Shown: positions 1-9,046, counted from the first letter of the stretch. The stretch is 64,000 nt of DNA from Pseudomonas sp. SID14000 (GCF_002165135.1 NZ_NFZQ01000001.1:186001-250000); one strand, 5' to 3'. A program made the numbers and translations. Notes: a model not told the origin generated them from the letters alone.

Positions 1-321
1 CAGGCCGACGACCGCCTGCTCAGCGTTGACAGCCCCATCAGCGATGACGCGCAACTGCACGAGCATGCCATGAGCGCCAGCGGTGCCATGAAGATGCAGC
101 AGGTGCCCAGCGTGGTGGTGCCCGCCGGCAAGGACCTGACCTTCGCCCCCAGCGCCTACCATGTGATGCTGATGCAGCCCAAGGACCGCAGCCTGCTCAG
201 CGATGGCAAGCGCTTCCCGTTGACCCTGCACTTCGAAAAGGCCGGCGATATCACCGTCGATGTGGCCGTGCAGAAGCAGGCGCCGACGGACCAGCCGCAA
301 ACCCACGAACACGCGCACTGA
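1..321 (+). CDS. Copper chaperone PCu(A)C family protein (3' part only)
   Basis: The reading frame is open from the first base of the window, so the gene begins upstream and only the last 106 residues are visible. The visible part has the family's copper-ligand layout: His residues in LHEHAM, Met residues in SGAMKM, and a late H-x-M (YHVMLM). PCu(A)C proteins bind Cu(I) in the periplasm and pass it to cytochrome oxidase assembly or to storage partners. The tail ends in a short His-rich run (HEHAH), probably an extra metal ligand patch. It lies 22 bp before a Met/His-rich DUF2946 gene and just upstream of the OprC copper receptor, which supports a copper role. The signal peptide cannot be seen. 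Confidence 0.85.
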   Translation, partial: QADDRLLSVDSPISDDAQLHEHAMSASGAMKMQQVPSVVVPAGKDLTFAPSAYHVMLMQPKDRSLLSDGKRFPLTLHFEKAGDITVDVAVQKQAPTDQPQTHEHAH

Positions 322-343
322 TCACCCGCTCAAGGCACTCGTC

Positions 344-787
344 ATGAGCACGCCGCGCAACAGCATCAGCCGTACCACCCGCCCTGACCGCAGGCGCGCC
401 GGTGGCGGATGGCTGAGCCTGTTCGCCATGTGGATGATCTTCATCGGCCCGCTGATTTCCCAGTCGATGCCGATGGACCACCACGCCGGCATGAACATGC
501 CGATGAACATGCCGATGAACATGCCGATGGCGACCGCCCATCAGCATGGCGGCGACACCCATCACGGCCAGGCTGGCGATGGCCAGCTGCATGTGATGTG
601 GGAGAAATGCGGTTACTGCAGCCTGTTGTTCAACTGCCCGGCCCTGCCCCAGGCCCTCAGCCCACTCAGCGCCGACAGCGTCGTCCCCACCACCCACCTG
701 TTCGCCCCAACGCGCCAGGGCCATGCCCGGCAGGCTGTATTCCCCGGCGCGCGCAGCCGCGCTCCACCCTCCTCGATCAACGTCTGA
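344..787 (+). CDS. DUF2946 family protein with Met/His-rich segment
   Basis: This 147-residue protein has a basic N-terminus, one hydrophobic segment (about residues 23-40, LSLFAMWMIFIGPLIS) and then a Met/His-rich stretch with three MNMP units and several His residues. A C-x-x-C follows in EKCGYCSLL. The hydrophobic segment followed by C-x-x-C is typical of DUF2946, a family of small membrane or exported proteins often found beside copper genes. The function is not established. The start at 344 was chosen because the upstream in-frame start at 260 would lie inside the preceding gene. The metal-rich segment and the neighbours (PCuAC end, OprC) suggest copper binding in the periplasm, which is inference. 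The three MNMP units come from perfect 12-bp tandem repeats. Confidence 0.8.
   Translation: MSTPRNSISRTTRPDRRRAGGGWLSLFAMWMIFIGPLISQSMPMDHHAGMNMPMNMPMNMPMATAHQHGGDTHHGQAGDGQLHVMWEKCGYCSLLFNCPALPQALSPLSADSVVPTTHLFAPTRQGHARQAVFPGARSRAPPSSINV
491..526 (+). repeat. Three perfect 12-bp tandem repeats coding MNMP
   Basis: The unit ATGAACATGCCG is present three times without mismatch inside the DUF2946 gene. Each copy adds one Met-Asn-Met-Pro unit to the Met-rich segment, so copy-number change would stay in frame. Confidence 0.95.
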
Positions 788-853
788 ACCCACATTTTGC
801 GCACGGAGCCAGGAGGCTTCGCGCTGACTCATGACTGATCGACTGGAATCATT

Positions 854-2902
854 ATGTCCGGCTGCACCCCTGTTTTTGCCTTGTCCCTGCGTGGGACCAT
901 CGCCGCCGTGTGCGGCTCGCTGCTCGCGCCCGTGGCCCTGGCCGCCGACCCTGGCCATGAAGGCCATGCACACGACGCCCCCGAGCTGAGCCCGACGGTG
1001 ATCACCGCCGTGGCCCCTAGCTCGCCGCTGACCGTGGTCACCAACCCCAAGGACCCGCGTCAGCCGGTGCCGGCCAGCGACGGCGCCGACTACCTGAAGA
1101 CCATCCCCGGCTTCTCGGCCATCCGCGCCGGCGGCACCAACGGTGACCCGGTACTACGCGGCATGTTCGGCTCACGCCTGAACATCCTCACCAATGGCGG
1201 CCTCATGCTGGGCGCCTGCCCCAACCGCATGGACGCCCCCACATCGTACATTTCGCCGGAAACCTACGACCGACTGACCGTGATCAAAGGCCCGCAAAGC
1301 GTGATCTGGGGCCCGGGTGGCTCGGCAGGCACCATCCTCTTCGAGCGCGAGCCAGAGAAGTTCGGCACCCTCGGCAGCCGGGTCAACGCCAGCCTCCTGG
1401 CCGGCTCCAACGGCCGCTTCGACAAGGTGCTGGACACGGCCGCTGGCAACGACCGGGCCTACGCCCGCTTCGTCGGCAACCAGTCGCGCTCGGACGACTA
1501 CCACGACGGCAGTGACAACACCGTGCCGTCACGCTGGGACAAATGGAACGGCGATGTCGCCCTCGGCTGGACGCCCGACCAGGACACCTTGCTGGAGCTC
1601 ACCGCCGGCAAGGGCGATGGCGAAGCCCGCTATGCCGGGCGCGGCATGGACGGCTCGCAGTTCAAGCGCGAAAGCCTGGGCCTGCGTTTTGAAAAGTCCA
1701 ACCTCGGCGAGGTGCTCGACAAGGTCGAGGCGCAGGTCTACTACAACTACGCCGACCACGTGATGGACAACTACAGCCTGCGCACGCCTTCGGGCAGCGG
1801 CATGATGGGCATGCCGATGGTCAGCAACGTCGACCGCCGCACCATGGGCGCACGCATAAAGGCCACCTGGCGCTGGGCCGACGTGCAGCTGATCGGCGGC
1901 ATCGACGCGCAGACCAACGAACATCGCAAGCGCAGTGGCATGGGTGTGGACGCGCACAAGGGCAAGGCGTGGACCAAGGACGCCGACTTCCACAACTATG
2001 GTGCCTTCGGCGAGCTGACCTGGTACGTCAGCGGTGAGGACCGGTTGATCAGCGGTGCCCGCCTGGACCGTGCCTCGGCCCGCGACTTCCGCGCGACCAG
2101 CGCCACCAACGGCAACACCCGCGCCGATACGCTGCCCAGCGGCTTCGTGCGCTACGAGCACGACCTGGCAGCCCTGCCTGCCACCACCTACATCGGCCTC
2201 GGCCATGCGCAACGCTTCCCCGACTACTGGGAGCTGTTTTCGGCGGGCGGCCCCGCAGGGTCGGTCAATGCCTTCGACAGCATCAAGCCGGAGAAGACCA
2301 CCCAGCTCGACTTCGGTATCCAGTACCGCGACGAGCGCATGGAAGCCTGGGCGTCCGGCTACATGGGGCAGATCCGCGACTACATCCTGTTCGATTACCA
2401 GGGGATGAGCTCCCGGGCTCGCAACATCGACGCCCGCATCATGGGCGGCGAACTGGGCGCGGCCTACCATCTGACAGAAAACTGGAAAGCCGACGCCACG
2501 CTGGCCTATGCCTGGGGCAAGAACAGCAGTGATGGCACAGCACTACCGCAAATGCCGCCCCTGGAAAGCCGCCTGGGCCTGACCTACAGCCGCGATGTGT
2601 GGAGCGTCGGCGCACTGTGGCGGCTGGTGGCGGAACAGAACCGCATCGCCGAGAAACAGGGCAACGTGGTCGGCAAGGATTACGACAAGAGCGCCGGCTT
2701 CGGCGTGTTCTCGCTCAATGGCGCCTACAAGGTAAGCAACCACCTCAAGCTCAGCGCAGGGGTCGACAACCTGTTCGACAAGACCTACGCCGAGCACTTG
2801 AACCTGGCCGGGAACGCCGGGTTCGGCTACCCGGCAACCGATCCACAACCGGTCAACGAGCCAGGCAGGACCTTCTGGACCAAGGTCGACTTCAGCTTCT
2901 GA
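854..2902 (+). CDS. oprC: TonB-dependent copper receptor OprC
   Basis: The product is a 682-residue outer-membrane TonB-dependent receptor. It has a signal peptide of about 30 residues (ending VALAA), a short His-rich mature N-terminus (HEGHAHD), a plug domain at about 70-180 (including TIPGFSAIRAGG and VIKGPQSVIWGPGG) and a beta-barrel ending in a terminal Phe (KVDFSF). The motif C-x3-M at Cys122/Met126 (ACPNRM) matches the copper-binding plug motif described for P. aeruginosa OprC. The gene sits between a DUF2946/PCuAC pair and a PepSY protein, a usual copper-uptake neighbourhood. The length is normal for the family. In related species expression falls under copper excess; I see no clear CopR box here. 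Confidence 0.93.
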   Translation: MSGCTPVFALSLRGTIAAVCGSLLAPVALAADPGHEGHAHDAPELSPTVITAVAPSSPLTVVTNPKDPRQPVPASDGADYLKTIPGFSAIRAGGTNGDPVLRGMFGSRLNILTNGGLMLGACPNRMDAPTSYISPETYDRLTVIKGPQSVIWGPGGSAGTILFEREPEKFGTLGSRVNASLLAGSNGRFDKVLDTAAGNDRAYARFVGNQSRSDDYHDGSDNTVPSRWDKWNGDVALGWTPDQDTLLELTAGKGDGEARYAGRGMDGSQFKRESLGLRFEKSNLGEVLDKVEAQVYYNYADHVMDNYSLRTPSGSGMMGMPMVSNVDRRTMGARIKATWRWADVQLIGGIDAQTNEHRKRSGMGVDAHKGKAWTKDADFHNYGAFGELTWYVSGEDRLISGARLDRASARDFRATSATNGNTRADTLPSGFVRYEHDLAALPATTYIGLGHAQRFPDYWELFSAGGPAGSVNAFDSIKPEKTTQLDFGIQYRDERMEAWASGYMGQIRDYILFDYQGMSSRARNIDARIMGGELGAAYHLTENWKADATLAYAWGKNSSDGTALPQMPPLESRLGLTYSRDVWSVGALWRLVAEQNRIAEKQGNVVGKDYDKSAGFGVFSLNGAYKVSNHLKLSAGVDNLFDKTYAEHLNLAGNAGFGYPATDPQPVNEPGRTFWTKVDFSF

Positions 2903-2912
2903 AAACAACAAC

Positions 2913-2934
2913 GGGCGCGACGCAGGTCGCGCCC
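2913..2934 (+). terminator. Hairpin between oprC and the PepSY gene
   Basis: A perfect 9-bp stem GGGCGCGAC / GTCGCGCCC with a 4-nt loop lies 10 bp after the oprC stop. No T-run follows, so it is more likely an mRNA-stabilising or attenuating hairpin than a full terminator. Confidence 0.5.
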
Positions 2935-2960
2935 ATCTGCTGGTCAAACAGGAGGTTCCC

Positions 2961-4328
2961 ATGAGAGGAACACGCATGAATTTCTACAACCTGGCCTGGC
3001 GTTGGCACTTCTATGCAGGGCTGTTCGTGGCCCCGTTCATGATCCTGCTGGCGATCACCGGGATCATCTACCTGTTCAAGCCGCAACTTGACCCACTGCT
3101 GTACCGCGAACTGATGGTGGTCGAAGCCGGCCACCACCGACAGGGGGCGGACACGATGCTGGCCGAGGTGCGCCAGGCCTACCCCAATGGCCATGTTGGT
3201 CAGTACCTGCCGCCGCATGACGCCGAACGCAGCGCGCAATTCGTGGTGCATGACGCGGGGCGCGAACTGAACGTATTCGTCGATCCCTACAGCGGCAAGA
3301 TCCTCGGCGAACAGGATGGCAAGCAGAACCTGCAGGCCATCGCCCGCGCCCTGCATGGCGAACTGATGGTCGGCACGGTCGGCGACCGCCTGGTAGAACT
3401 GGCCGCGGGCTGGGGCATCGTGCTGGTGGTGTCGGGGCTTTACTTGTGGTGGCCGCGCGGGCGCAATGGCGCTGGTGTGCTGTGGCCACGGCTGTCGGCA
3501 CGCGGCCGACTGCTCTGGCGCGACCTGCATGCGGTGACCGGTTTCTGGGGCTCGGCCTTGTTGCTGCTGATGCTGGTCAGCGGCATGACCTGGACCGGCC
3601 TGTGGGGCAAGCAGTACGCCGACCTGTGGAACCGCTTTCCGGCGGCCATGTGGAACGACGTGCCCAAGTCGGACCAACAGGCGGGTGAACTCAACAGCGC
3701 GCATCGCCAGACCGTACCCTGGGCGATGGAAAACACGCCGATGCCACAGTCCGGTGCACACGCCGAGCATGCCGGGCATCACATGATGTCGAGCGCGCCG
3801 GCAGCACCGCAGGTAAGCCTGCAGCAGGTCGAAGACATCGCTACCGCGCGCCAGGTCGAACCTGGCTATAGCATTACCGCGCCGACCACGGCCGAAGGCG
3901 TGTTCACCATTGCGGTTTTCGCCGACGACCCGCGCAACGACGCCACCCTGCATGTCGACCAGTACACTGGCAAGGTCCTGGCCGATGTGCGCTGGCAGGA
4001 CTACAGCCCGGTCGCCCGCGCCACCGAACTGGGCGTGATGCTGCATGAAGGCAAGATGTTCGGGGCGTTCAACCAGATCATCATCCTGCTGGTGTGCCTG
4101 ATGATCTTGCTGGGCTCGGTGAGCGGGCTGGTGATGTGGTGGAAGCGCAGGCCCGTCGGCGGGCTGGGCGTGCCGCCGCTGCGCCATGACCTGCCACGCT
4201 GGAAGGCGGCGGTGGGGGTGATGCTGGTGCTGGGGCTGATGTTCCCGCTGGTGGGGGTCTCGATGGTGGTGATGTGGCTGGTGGATAGCCTGGTGGTCAG
4301 GCGCAGGCGGGTACTGGCCAGCGCTTGA
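2961..4328 (+). CDS. PepSY-associated transmembrane (PepSY_TM) protein
   Basis: This 455-residue inner-membrane protein has a TM helix near residues 12-35 (WHFYAGLFVAPFMILLAITG), periplasmic PepSY-like regions, further TM segments near 150, 195, 370 and two at 410-440. It belongs to the PepSY_TM family, often encoded next to TonB-dependent metal or siderophore receptors and thought to work in inner-membrane reduction or handling of the imported metal; the mechanism is not settled. A Met/His-rich insert around residues 255-280 (SGAHAEHAGHHMMSSA) looks like a metal-binding loop. GGAGG at 2951-2955 supports the start at 2961; a second ATG at 2976 has its own weaker AGAGGA. The gene follows oprC by 58 bp and probably shares its transcript. 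Confidence 0.85.
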   Translation: MRGTRMNFYNLAWRWHFYAGLFVAPFMILLAITGIIYLFKPQLDPLLYRELMVVEAGHHRQGADTMLAEVRQAYPNGHVGQYLPPHDAERSAQFVVHDAGRELNVFVDPYSGKILGEQDGKQNLQAIARALHGELMVGTVGDRLVELAAGWGIVLVVSGLYLWWPRGRNGAGVLWPRLSARGRLLWRDLHAVTGFWGSALLLLMLVSGMTWTGLWGKQYADLWNRFPAAMWNDVPKSDQQAGELNSAHRQTVPWAMENTPMPQSGAHAEHAGHHMMSSAPAAPQVSLQQVEDIATARQVEPGYSITAPTTAEGVFTIAVFADDPRNDATLHVDQYTGKVLADVRWQDYSPVARATELGVMLHEGKMFGAFNQIIILLVCLMILLGSVSGLVMWWKRRPVGGLGVPPLRHDLPRWKAAVGVMLVLGLMFPLVGVSMVVMWLVDSLVVRRRRVLASA

Positions 4329-4339
4329 GCCTTGCTTCG

Positions 4340-4444
4340 CCGGCCTCTTCGCGGGTGAACCCGCTCCCACAGGGACCGCGCTGCCCTCAGGCCTGGCGCA
4401 GAACCTGTGGGAGCGGGTTTACCCGCGAAAGGGCCGGCACAGGC
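4340..4444. repeat. Inverted pair of REP sequences
   Basis: Two P. putida-type REP copies face each other: the left starts CGGCCTCTTCGCGGGTGAAC and the right ends in the complementary order CGCGAAAGGGCCGGCACAGG. They lie in the gap between the PepSY gene and cycA. Confidence 0.9.
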
Positions 4445-4559
4445 ACAACACTGCTACCCAAAAGTCGTGTCGATCTGTCGCGCCCCGAACTGGAACGTGC
4501 GTGTTAGCCTAGCCGGCTACCTCTGACAAGACGACCGACCGTCCAACGGAATGCAGCCT

Positions 4560-5966
4560 ATGACGCAAACCTCATCCACAGCGCCAGATGAACAGCATCT
4601 GCAACGTAACCTGACCAACCGCCACATCCAGCTGATCGCCATAGGCGGCGCGATCGGTACCGGCCTGTTCATGGGTTCAGGCAAGACCATCAGCCTGGCC
4701 GGGCCGTCGATCATCTTCGTCTACATGATCATCGGCTTCATGCTGTTCTTCGTCATGCGCGCCATGGGCGAACTGCTGCTGTCGAACCTCAACTACAAGT
4801 CGTTCATCGATTTCTCCGCCGACCTGCTCGGCCCCTGGGCGGGCTACTTCACCGGCTGGACCTACTGGGTCTGCTGGGTGGTCACCGGTATCGCCGACGT
4901 GGTCGCTATCGCGGCCTACACCCAATTCTGGTTCCCCGACCTGCCGCAGTGGATACCGGCGCTGACCTTCGTGGCGCTGCTGCTGTCACTGAACCTGGTA
5001 ACCGTGAAGATGTTCGGTGAACTGGAGTTCTGGTTCGCCCTGGTCAAGATCGTCGCCATTCTCGGCCTGGTCGCTACCGGCATATACATGGTCATCAGCG
5101 GCTTCACCTCGCCCAGTGGGCGCACCGCGCAGCTGGCCAACCTGTGGAACGACAGTGGCATGTTCCCCAATGGCCTGATGGGCTTCTTCGCCGGTTTCCA
5201 GATCGCCGTGTTCGCCTTCGTCGGTATCGAGCTGGTGGGTACCACCGCCGCCGAAGCGAAGAACCCGGAGCGCACCCTGCCGCGGGCGATCAATTCGATT
5301 CCGTTGCGGATCATCATGTTCTACGTACTGGCACTGATCGCAATCATGGCCGTCACACCTTGGCGCGACGTGGTACCAGGCAAGAGCCCGTTCATCGAGC
5401 TGTTCGTGCTGGCCGGCCTGCCGGCGGCAGCGAGTATCATCAACTTCGTGGTGCTGACCTCGGCGGCCTCGTCGGCCAACGGCGGCGTGTTTTCCACCAG
5501 CCGCATGCTGTACGGCCTGGCGCGGGAAGGTGACGCACCCAAGGCGTTCGAGAAGCTGTCAGGCCGCTCGGTGCCTGCCAATGGCCTGTACTTCTCCTGC
5601 ACCTGCCTGCTGCTGGGTGCAGTGATGATCTACCTGGTGCCGAACGTGGTCGAGGCATTCACCCTGATCACCACCGTTTCGGCAGTGTTGTTCATGTTTG
5701 TCTGGACGCTGATCCTCCTGTCGTACCTGCAGTACCGCAAGCAGCGCGCGGCGCTGCACCAGGCGTCGAAATTCAAGATGCCGGGCGGGCGCTTCATGTG
5801 CTACGTGTGCCTGGCGTTCTTTGCCTTCATCCTGGTGTTGCTGAGCCTGGAAGACGATACCCGCGCGGCGTTGCTGGTGACGCCGATCTGGTTCGTGCTG
5901 CTGACGGTGACCTATCAGCTCGTGCGCAGCAAGCGCCATCCGCGCGCGGCTGTGCATAACGGCTGA
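4560..5966 (+). CDS. cycA: Amino acid permease, D-serine/D-alanine/glycine transporter type
   Basis: This APC-superfamily permease has about 12 TM helices. The N-terminal signature IAIGGAIGTGLFMGSG binds the substrate carboxyl and amino groups, and the sequence continues with SFIDFSADLLGPWAGYFTGWTY-type segments found in CycA. Such proteins import D-alanine, D-serine and glycine by proton symport. The ATG at 4560 was preferred (468 residues) because GGA at 4548-4550 is correctly spaced to it; the upstream ATG at 4551 has no ribosome site. It is monocistronic, flanked by REP elements upstream and by the urt promoter region downstream. The exact substrate range is inferred from overall resemblance to CycA rather than from a diagnostic residue. 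Confidence 0.85.
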   Translation: MTQTSSTAPDEQHLQRNLTNRHIQLIAIGGAIGTGLFMGSGKTISLAGPSIIFVYMIIGFMLFFVMRAMGELLLSNLNYKSFIDFSADLLGPWAGYFTGWTYWVCWVVTGIADVVAIAAYTQFWFPDLPQWIPALTFVALLLSLNLVTVKMFGELEFWFALVKIVAILGLVATGIYMVISGFTSPSGRTAQLANLWNDSGMFPNGLMGFFAGFQIAVFAFVGIELVGTTAAEAKNPERTLPRAINSIPLRIIMFYVLALIAIMAVTPWRDVVPGKSPFIELFVLAGLPAAASIINFVVLTSAASSANGGVFSTSRMLYGLAREGDAPKAFEKLSGRSVPANGLYFSCTCLLLGAVMIYLVPNVVEAFTLITTVSAVLFMFVWTLILLSYLQYRKQRAALHQASKFKMPGGRFMCYVCLAFFAFILVLLSLEDDTRAALLVTPIWFVLLTVTYQLVRSKRHPRAAVHNG

Positions 5967-6087
5967 TGAGCCTGGGGGCTGCTTTGCAGCCCCAATCCTG
6001 TGCATACAAATCCCCCAGGCACCAACCTGGATCCAACCAACGCCCCAACACCTCGCACAACCGCTCTATTGCGCCTCTTGCGCCGCT

Positions 6088-6103
6088 AGGCACACCCCTT
6101 GCA
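6088..6103 (+). promoter_or_regulatory. Sigma-54 (-24/-12) promoter for urtA
   Basis: AGGCACACCCCTTGCA has GG at 6089-6090 and GC at 6101-6102, separated by exactly 10 nt. It matches the RpoN consensus TGGCAC-N5-TTGC at nearly all conserved positions. It lies about 50 bp before the urtA start. Urea transport in pseudomonads is under nitrogen control (NtrC), which fits. I found no convincing full NtrC site upstream. Confidence 0.8.
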
Positions 6104-6152
6104 GTACCCCTCTCCGCTTGCCCAACACATAAAAACTCAGCGGAGAGAGCAC

Positions 6153-7418
6153 ATGAAGCGACGCAGTCTGATCAAGGCCTTCACCCTCAGCGCATCGATT
6201 GCCGCAATGGGCCTGAGCTGGAGCATCCAGGCCGCCGAAACCATCAAGGTCGGTATCCTGCATTCGCTGTCGGGGACCATGGCCATTTCCGAGACCTCGC
6301 TCAAGGACATGGCGCTGATGACCATCGAGCAGATCAACGCCAAGGGCGGCGTGAACGGCAAGCTGCTCGAACCGGTGGTAGTCGACCCGGCCTCCAACTG
6401 GCCGCTGTTCGCCGAAAAGAGCCGCCAGTTGCTTACCCAGGACAAGGTGGCAGTGGTGTTCGGCTGCTGGACCTCCGTGTCGCGCAAGTCGGTGCTGCCG
6501 GTGTTCGAAGAGCTCAACGGCCTGCTGTTCTACCCGGTTCAGTACGAGGGTGAAGAGATGTCGCCGAACGTGTTCTACACCGGCGCTGCGCCCAACCAGC
6601 AGGCCATCCCGGCCGTGGAATACCTGATGAGCGAAGACGGCGGCAGCGCCAGGCGCTTCTTCCTGCTGGGCACCGACTATGTCTACCCGCGCACCACCAA
6701 CAAGATCCTGCGCGCCTTCCTGCACAGCAAAGGCGTGGCCGACAAAGACATCGAAGAGGTGTACACGCCGTTCGGCCACAGCGATTACCAGACCATCGTC
6801 GCCAACATCAAGAAGTTCTCGGCCGGCGGCAAGACCGCGGTCATCTCCACGGTCAACGGCGACTCCAACGTACCGTTCTACAAGGAGCTGGCCAACCAGG
6901 GCCTGAAGGCCACCGATGTGCCGGTGGTGGCCTTCTCGGTGGGCGAAGAAGAACTGCGCGGCATCGACACCAAGCCGCTGGTGGGCCACCTGGCGGCGTG
7001 GAACTACTTCGAGTCGGTGGATAACCCGGTCAACCAGAAATTCGTCGCCGACTGGAAGGCCTACGCCAAGGCCAAAGGCCTGCCGGGAGCCGACAAGGCG
7101 GTGACCAACGACCCGATGGAAGCCACCTACGTCGGTATCCACATGTGGGCCCAGGCCGCCGAGAAGGCCAAGTCTACCGATGTCGACAAGGTACGCGAAG
7201 CGCTGGCCGGGCAGACCTTCAAGGCACCTTCCGGCTTCACCCTGACCATGGACAAGACCAACCACCACCTGCACAAGCCGGTGATGATCGGCGAGATCCA
7301 GGAAGACGGGCAGTTCAGCGTGGTGTGGGAAACCGAGCAACCGCTGCGGGCGCAGCCTTGGAGCCCGTTCATTCCGGGCAACGACAAGCGCCCTGATTAC
7401 GCCGTGAAAGGTAATTGA
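6153..7418 (+). CDS. urtA: Urea ABC transporter substrate-binding protein UrtA
   Basis: This 421-residue periplasmic binding protein starts with a signal of about 27 residues, MKRRSLIKAF..., ending SIQA. The RRSLIK sequence resembles a twin-arginine motif, as is common for UrtA. The mature protein (ETIKVGILHSLSGTMAISET...) is a type I periplasmic fold of the Liv/amide/urea group; CWTSVSRKSVLPVFEE and FYPVQYEGEE are typical UrtA segments. It binds urea and delivers it to UrtB/UrtC. The start has GGAGAG at 6142-6147. It heads urtABCDE, directly behind the sigma-54 promoter, so it is expected to be induced by nitrogen limitation. Confidence 0.95.
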   Translation: MKRRSLIKAFTLSASIAAMGLSWSIQAAETIKVGILHSLSGTMAISETSLKDMALMTIEQINAKGGVNGKLLEPVVVDPASNWPLFAEKSRQLLTQDKVAVVFGCWTSVSRKSVLPVFEELNGLLFYPVQYEGEEMSPNVFYTGAAPNQQAIPAVEYLMSEDGGSARRFFLLGTDYVYPRTTNKILRAFLHSKGVADKDIEEVYTPFGHSDYQTIVANIKKFSAGGKTAVISTVNGDSNVPFYKELANQGLKATDVPVVAFSVGEEELRGIDTKPLVGHLAAWNYFESVDNPVNQKFVADWKAYAKAKGLPGADKAVTNDPMEATYVGIHMWAQAAEKAKSTDVDKVREALAGQTFKAPSGFTLTMDKTNHHLHKPVMIGEIQEDGQFSVVWETEQPLRAQPWSPFIPGNDKRPDYAVKGN

Positions 7419-7442
7419 GAGCCGTTGGGGCCGCCTTGCGGC

Positions 7443-7530
7443 CCATTCGCGGGTAAACCCGCTCCCACAGGTTCGGTGCAAGGTTAGAAACCTGCGCGAT
7501 CCCTGTGGGAGCGGGTTTACCCGCGAAGAA
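7443..7530. repeat. Inverted pair of REP sequences between urtA and urtB
   Basis: Left copy TTCGCGGGTAAACCCGC followed by GCTCCCACAGG, right copy in reverse order. They fill most of the 140-bp gap between urtA and urtB, inside the transport operon. Confidence 0.92.
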
Positions 7531-7558
7531 TCCACCGCTGTATTCCAGGATTGCTCGC

Positions 7559-9046
7559 ATGCTTAGACTCCTGCTAACCCTTCTTCTGCTGATGCCCCTG
7601 GCCACCCAGGCCAGCGAGGGCGAATTCTTCCTCGCTGCCAAGCCCGCCGAGCAGGCCCAACTGCTCGAAAACTGGGCGGCGCAACCCGATGCCGCGCGCC
7701 TGCCGCTGCTGGACAACCTGCGCCAGGGCCGCATCGCCGCCGATGACACGCGCAAGGTACGCCTGAACAACCGCCTGCGCGGCCTGATCGACAATGCCCT
7801 GGCCAGCCACCAGTTGCTCAGCGACAACAGCGACATCCGCCTGGCCGCAGCCCAACAACTGCAGAAAAGCGCGCAACCAGCACAAATGGCCTTCCTCGAC
7901 CGGCGCTTCGCCAGCGAACCGGACGCCGCCGTGCACGCTGCCCTCGGCCTGGCCCTGGCCAACCTGCAGTTGGGCGCCAGCGAACCGGCAGTACGCCTGG
8001 CCGCGGTACGCCTGCTCGGCGAAACTGGTGACCCGCTGGCCCGCACCCGCCTCGAAGCCCTGCTGCAACCCGACGCAGAAGCCGACCCAGGCGTACGCAT
8101 CGCCGCCGAAACCAGCCTGGCCCAGGTGCAGCGCAAGCTGCTGGTCGGCGAACTGCTCGGCCAGGCCTTCAGCGGCCTGTCGCTGGGATCGATCCTGCTG
8201 CTGGCAGCCCTTGGCCTGGCCATCACCTTCGGCCTGCTCGGGGTGATCAACATGGCCCACGGCGAAATGCTGATGCTCGGTGCGTACAGCACCTACATGG
8301 TCCAGGTGCTGTTGCAGCGCTATGCCCCCGGCGCCATCGAGTTCTACCCGCTGATCGCCCTGCCGGTGGCCTTCACCGTCAGTGCCGGGGTCGGCATGGC
8401 GCTGGAGCGCACGGTAATCCGCCACCTGTATGGCCGCCCACTGGAAACCTTGCTGGCGACCTGGGGCATCAGCCTGATCCTGATCCAGGCCATCCGCCTG
8501 CTGTTCGGCGCGCAGAACGTCGAAGTCAGCAACCCGGCCTGGCTGTCGGGGGGCATCCAGTTGCTGCCCAACCTGGTGCTGCCATACAACCGCCTGGTGA
8601 TCATCGGCTTCGCCCTGGCCGTGGTACTGCTCACCTGGCTGCTACTCAACCGCACACGGCTGGGCCTGAACGTGCGCGCGGTCACCCAGAACCGCAACAT
8701 GGCCGCCTGCTGCGGCGTGTCCACCGGGCGCGTCGACATGCTCGCCTTCGGCCTCGGCTCGGGCATCGCCGGGCTTGGTGGCGTGGCCCTGAGCCAGGTC
8801 GGCAACGTCGGCCCGGACCTGGGCCAGAGCTACATCATCGACTCGTTCCTGGTGGTGGTGCTCGGCGGCGTAGGCCAGCTGGCCGGCAGCCTCTGGGCCG
8901 CCTTCGGCCTGGGCATCGCCAACAAGCTGCTGGAGCCGCAGATCGGCGCGGTGCTCGGCAAGATCCTCATCCTTGCGTTGATCATTCTGTTCATCCAGAA
9001 GCGCCCGCAAGGCCTGTTCGCCCTCAAGGGACGGGTAATCGACTGA
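7559..9046 (+). CDS. urtB: Urea ABC transporter permease UrtB
   Basis: The 495-residue product has a signal-like hydrophobic start (MLRLLLTLLLLMPLATQA), a helical periplasmic region to about residue 190 and then a LivH-type permease domain with 8 or so TM helices (ITFGLLGVINMAHGEMLMLGAY is the hallmark). The long N-terminal extension is normal for UrtB and absent from LivH. With UrtC it forms the inner-membrane channel for urea. The start at 7559 was chosen because earlier in-frame starts lie within the REP element. It overlaps urtC by one base (TGATG), indicating translational coupling. Confidence 0.94.
   Translation: MLRLLLTLLLLMPLATQASEGEFFLAAKPAEQAQLLENWAAQPDAARLPLLDNLRQGRIAADDTRKVRLNNRLRGLIDNALASHQLLSDNSDIRLAAAQQLQKSAQPAQMAFLDRRFASEPDAAVHAALGLALANLQLGASEPAVRLAAVRLLGETGDPLARTRLEALLQPDAEADPGVRIAAETSLAQVQRKLLVGELLGQAFSGLSLGSILLLAALGLAITFGLLGVINMAHGEMLMLGAYSTYMVQVLLQRYAPGAIEFYPLIALPVAFTVSAGVGMALERTVIRHLYGRPLETLLATWGISLILIQAIRLLFGAQNVEVSNPAWLSGGIQLLPNLVLPYNRLVIIGFALAVVLLTWLLLNRTRLGLNVRAVTQNRNMAACCGVSTGRVDMLAFGLGSGIAGLGGVALSQVGNVGPDLGQSYIIDSFLVVVLGGVGQLAGSLWAAFGLGIANKLLEPQIGAVLGKILILALIILFIQKRPQGLFALKGRVID

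Noticed and set aside
2913..2934. True terminator between oprC and the PepSY gene
   Set aside because: The stem is perfect but no T-run follows, and the next gene has its ribosome site only 16 bp downstream.
7505..7558. Upstream starts such as MGAGLPAK for urtB, urtE and other genes
   Set aside because: The sequence MGAGLPAK comes from reading the REP core GTGGGAGCGGGTTTACCCGC and recurs before unrelated genes; none has a ribosome site.
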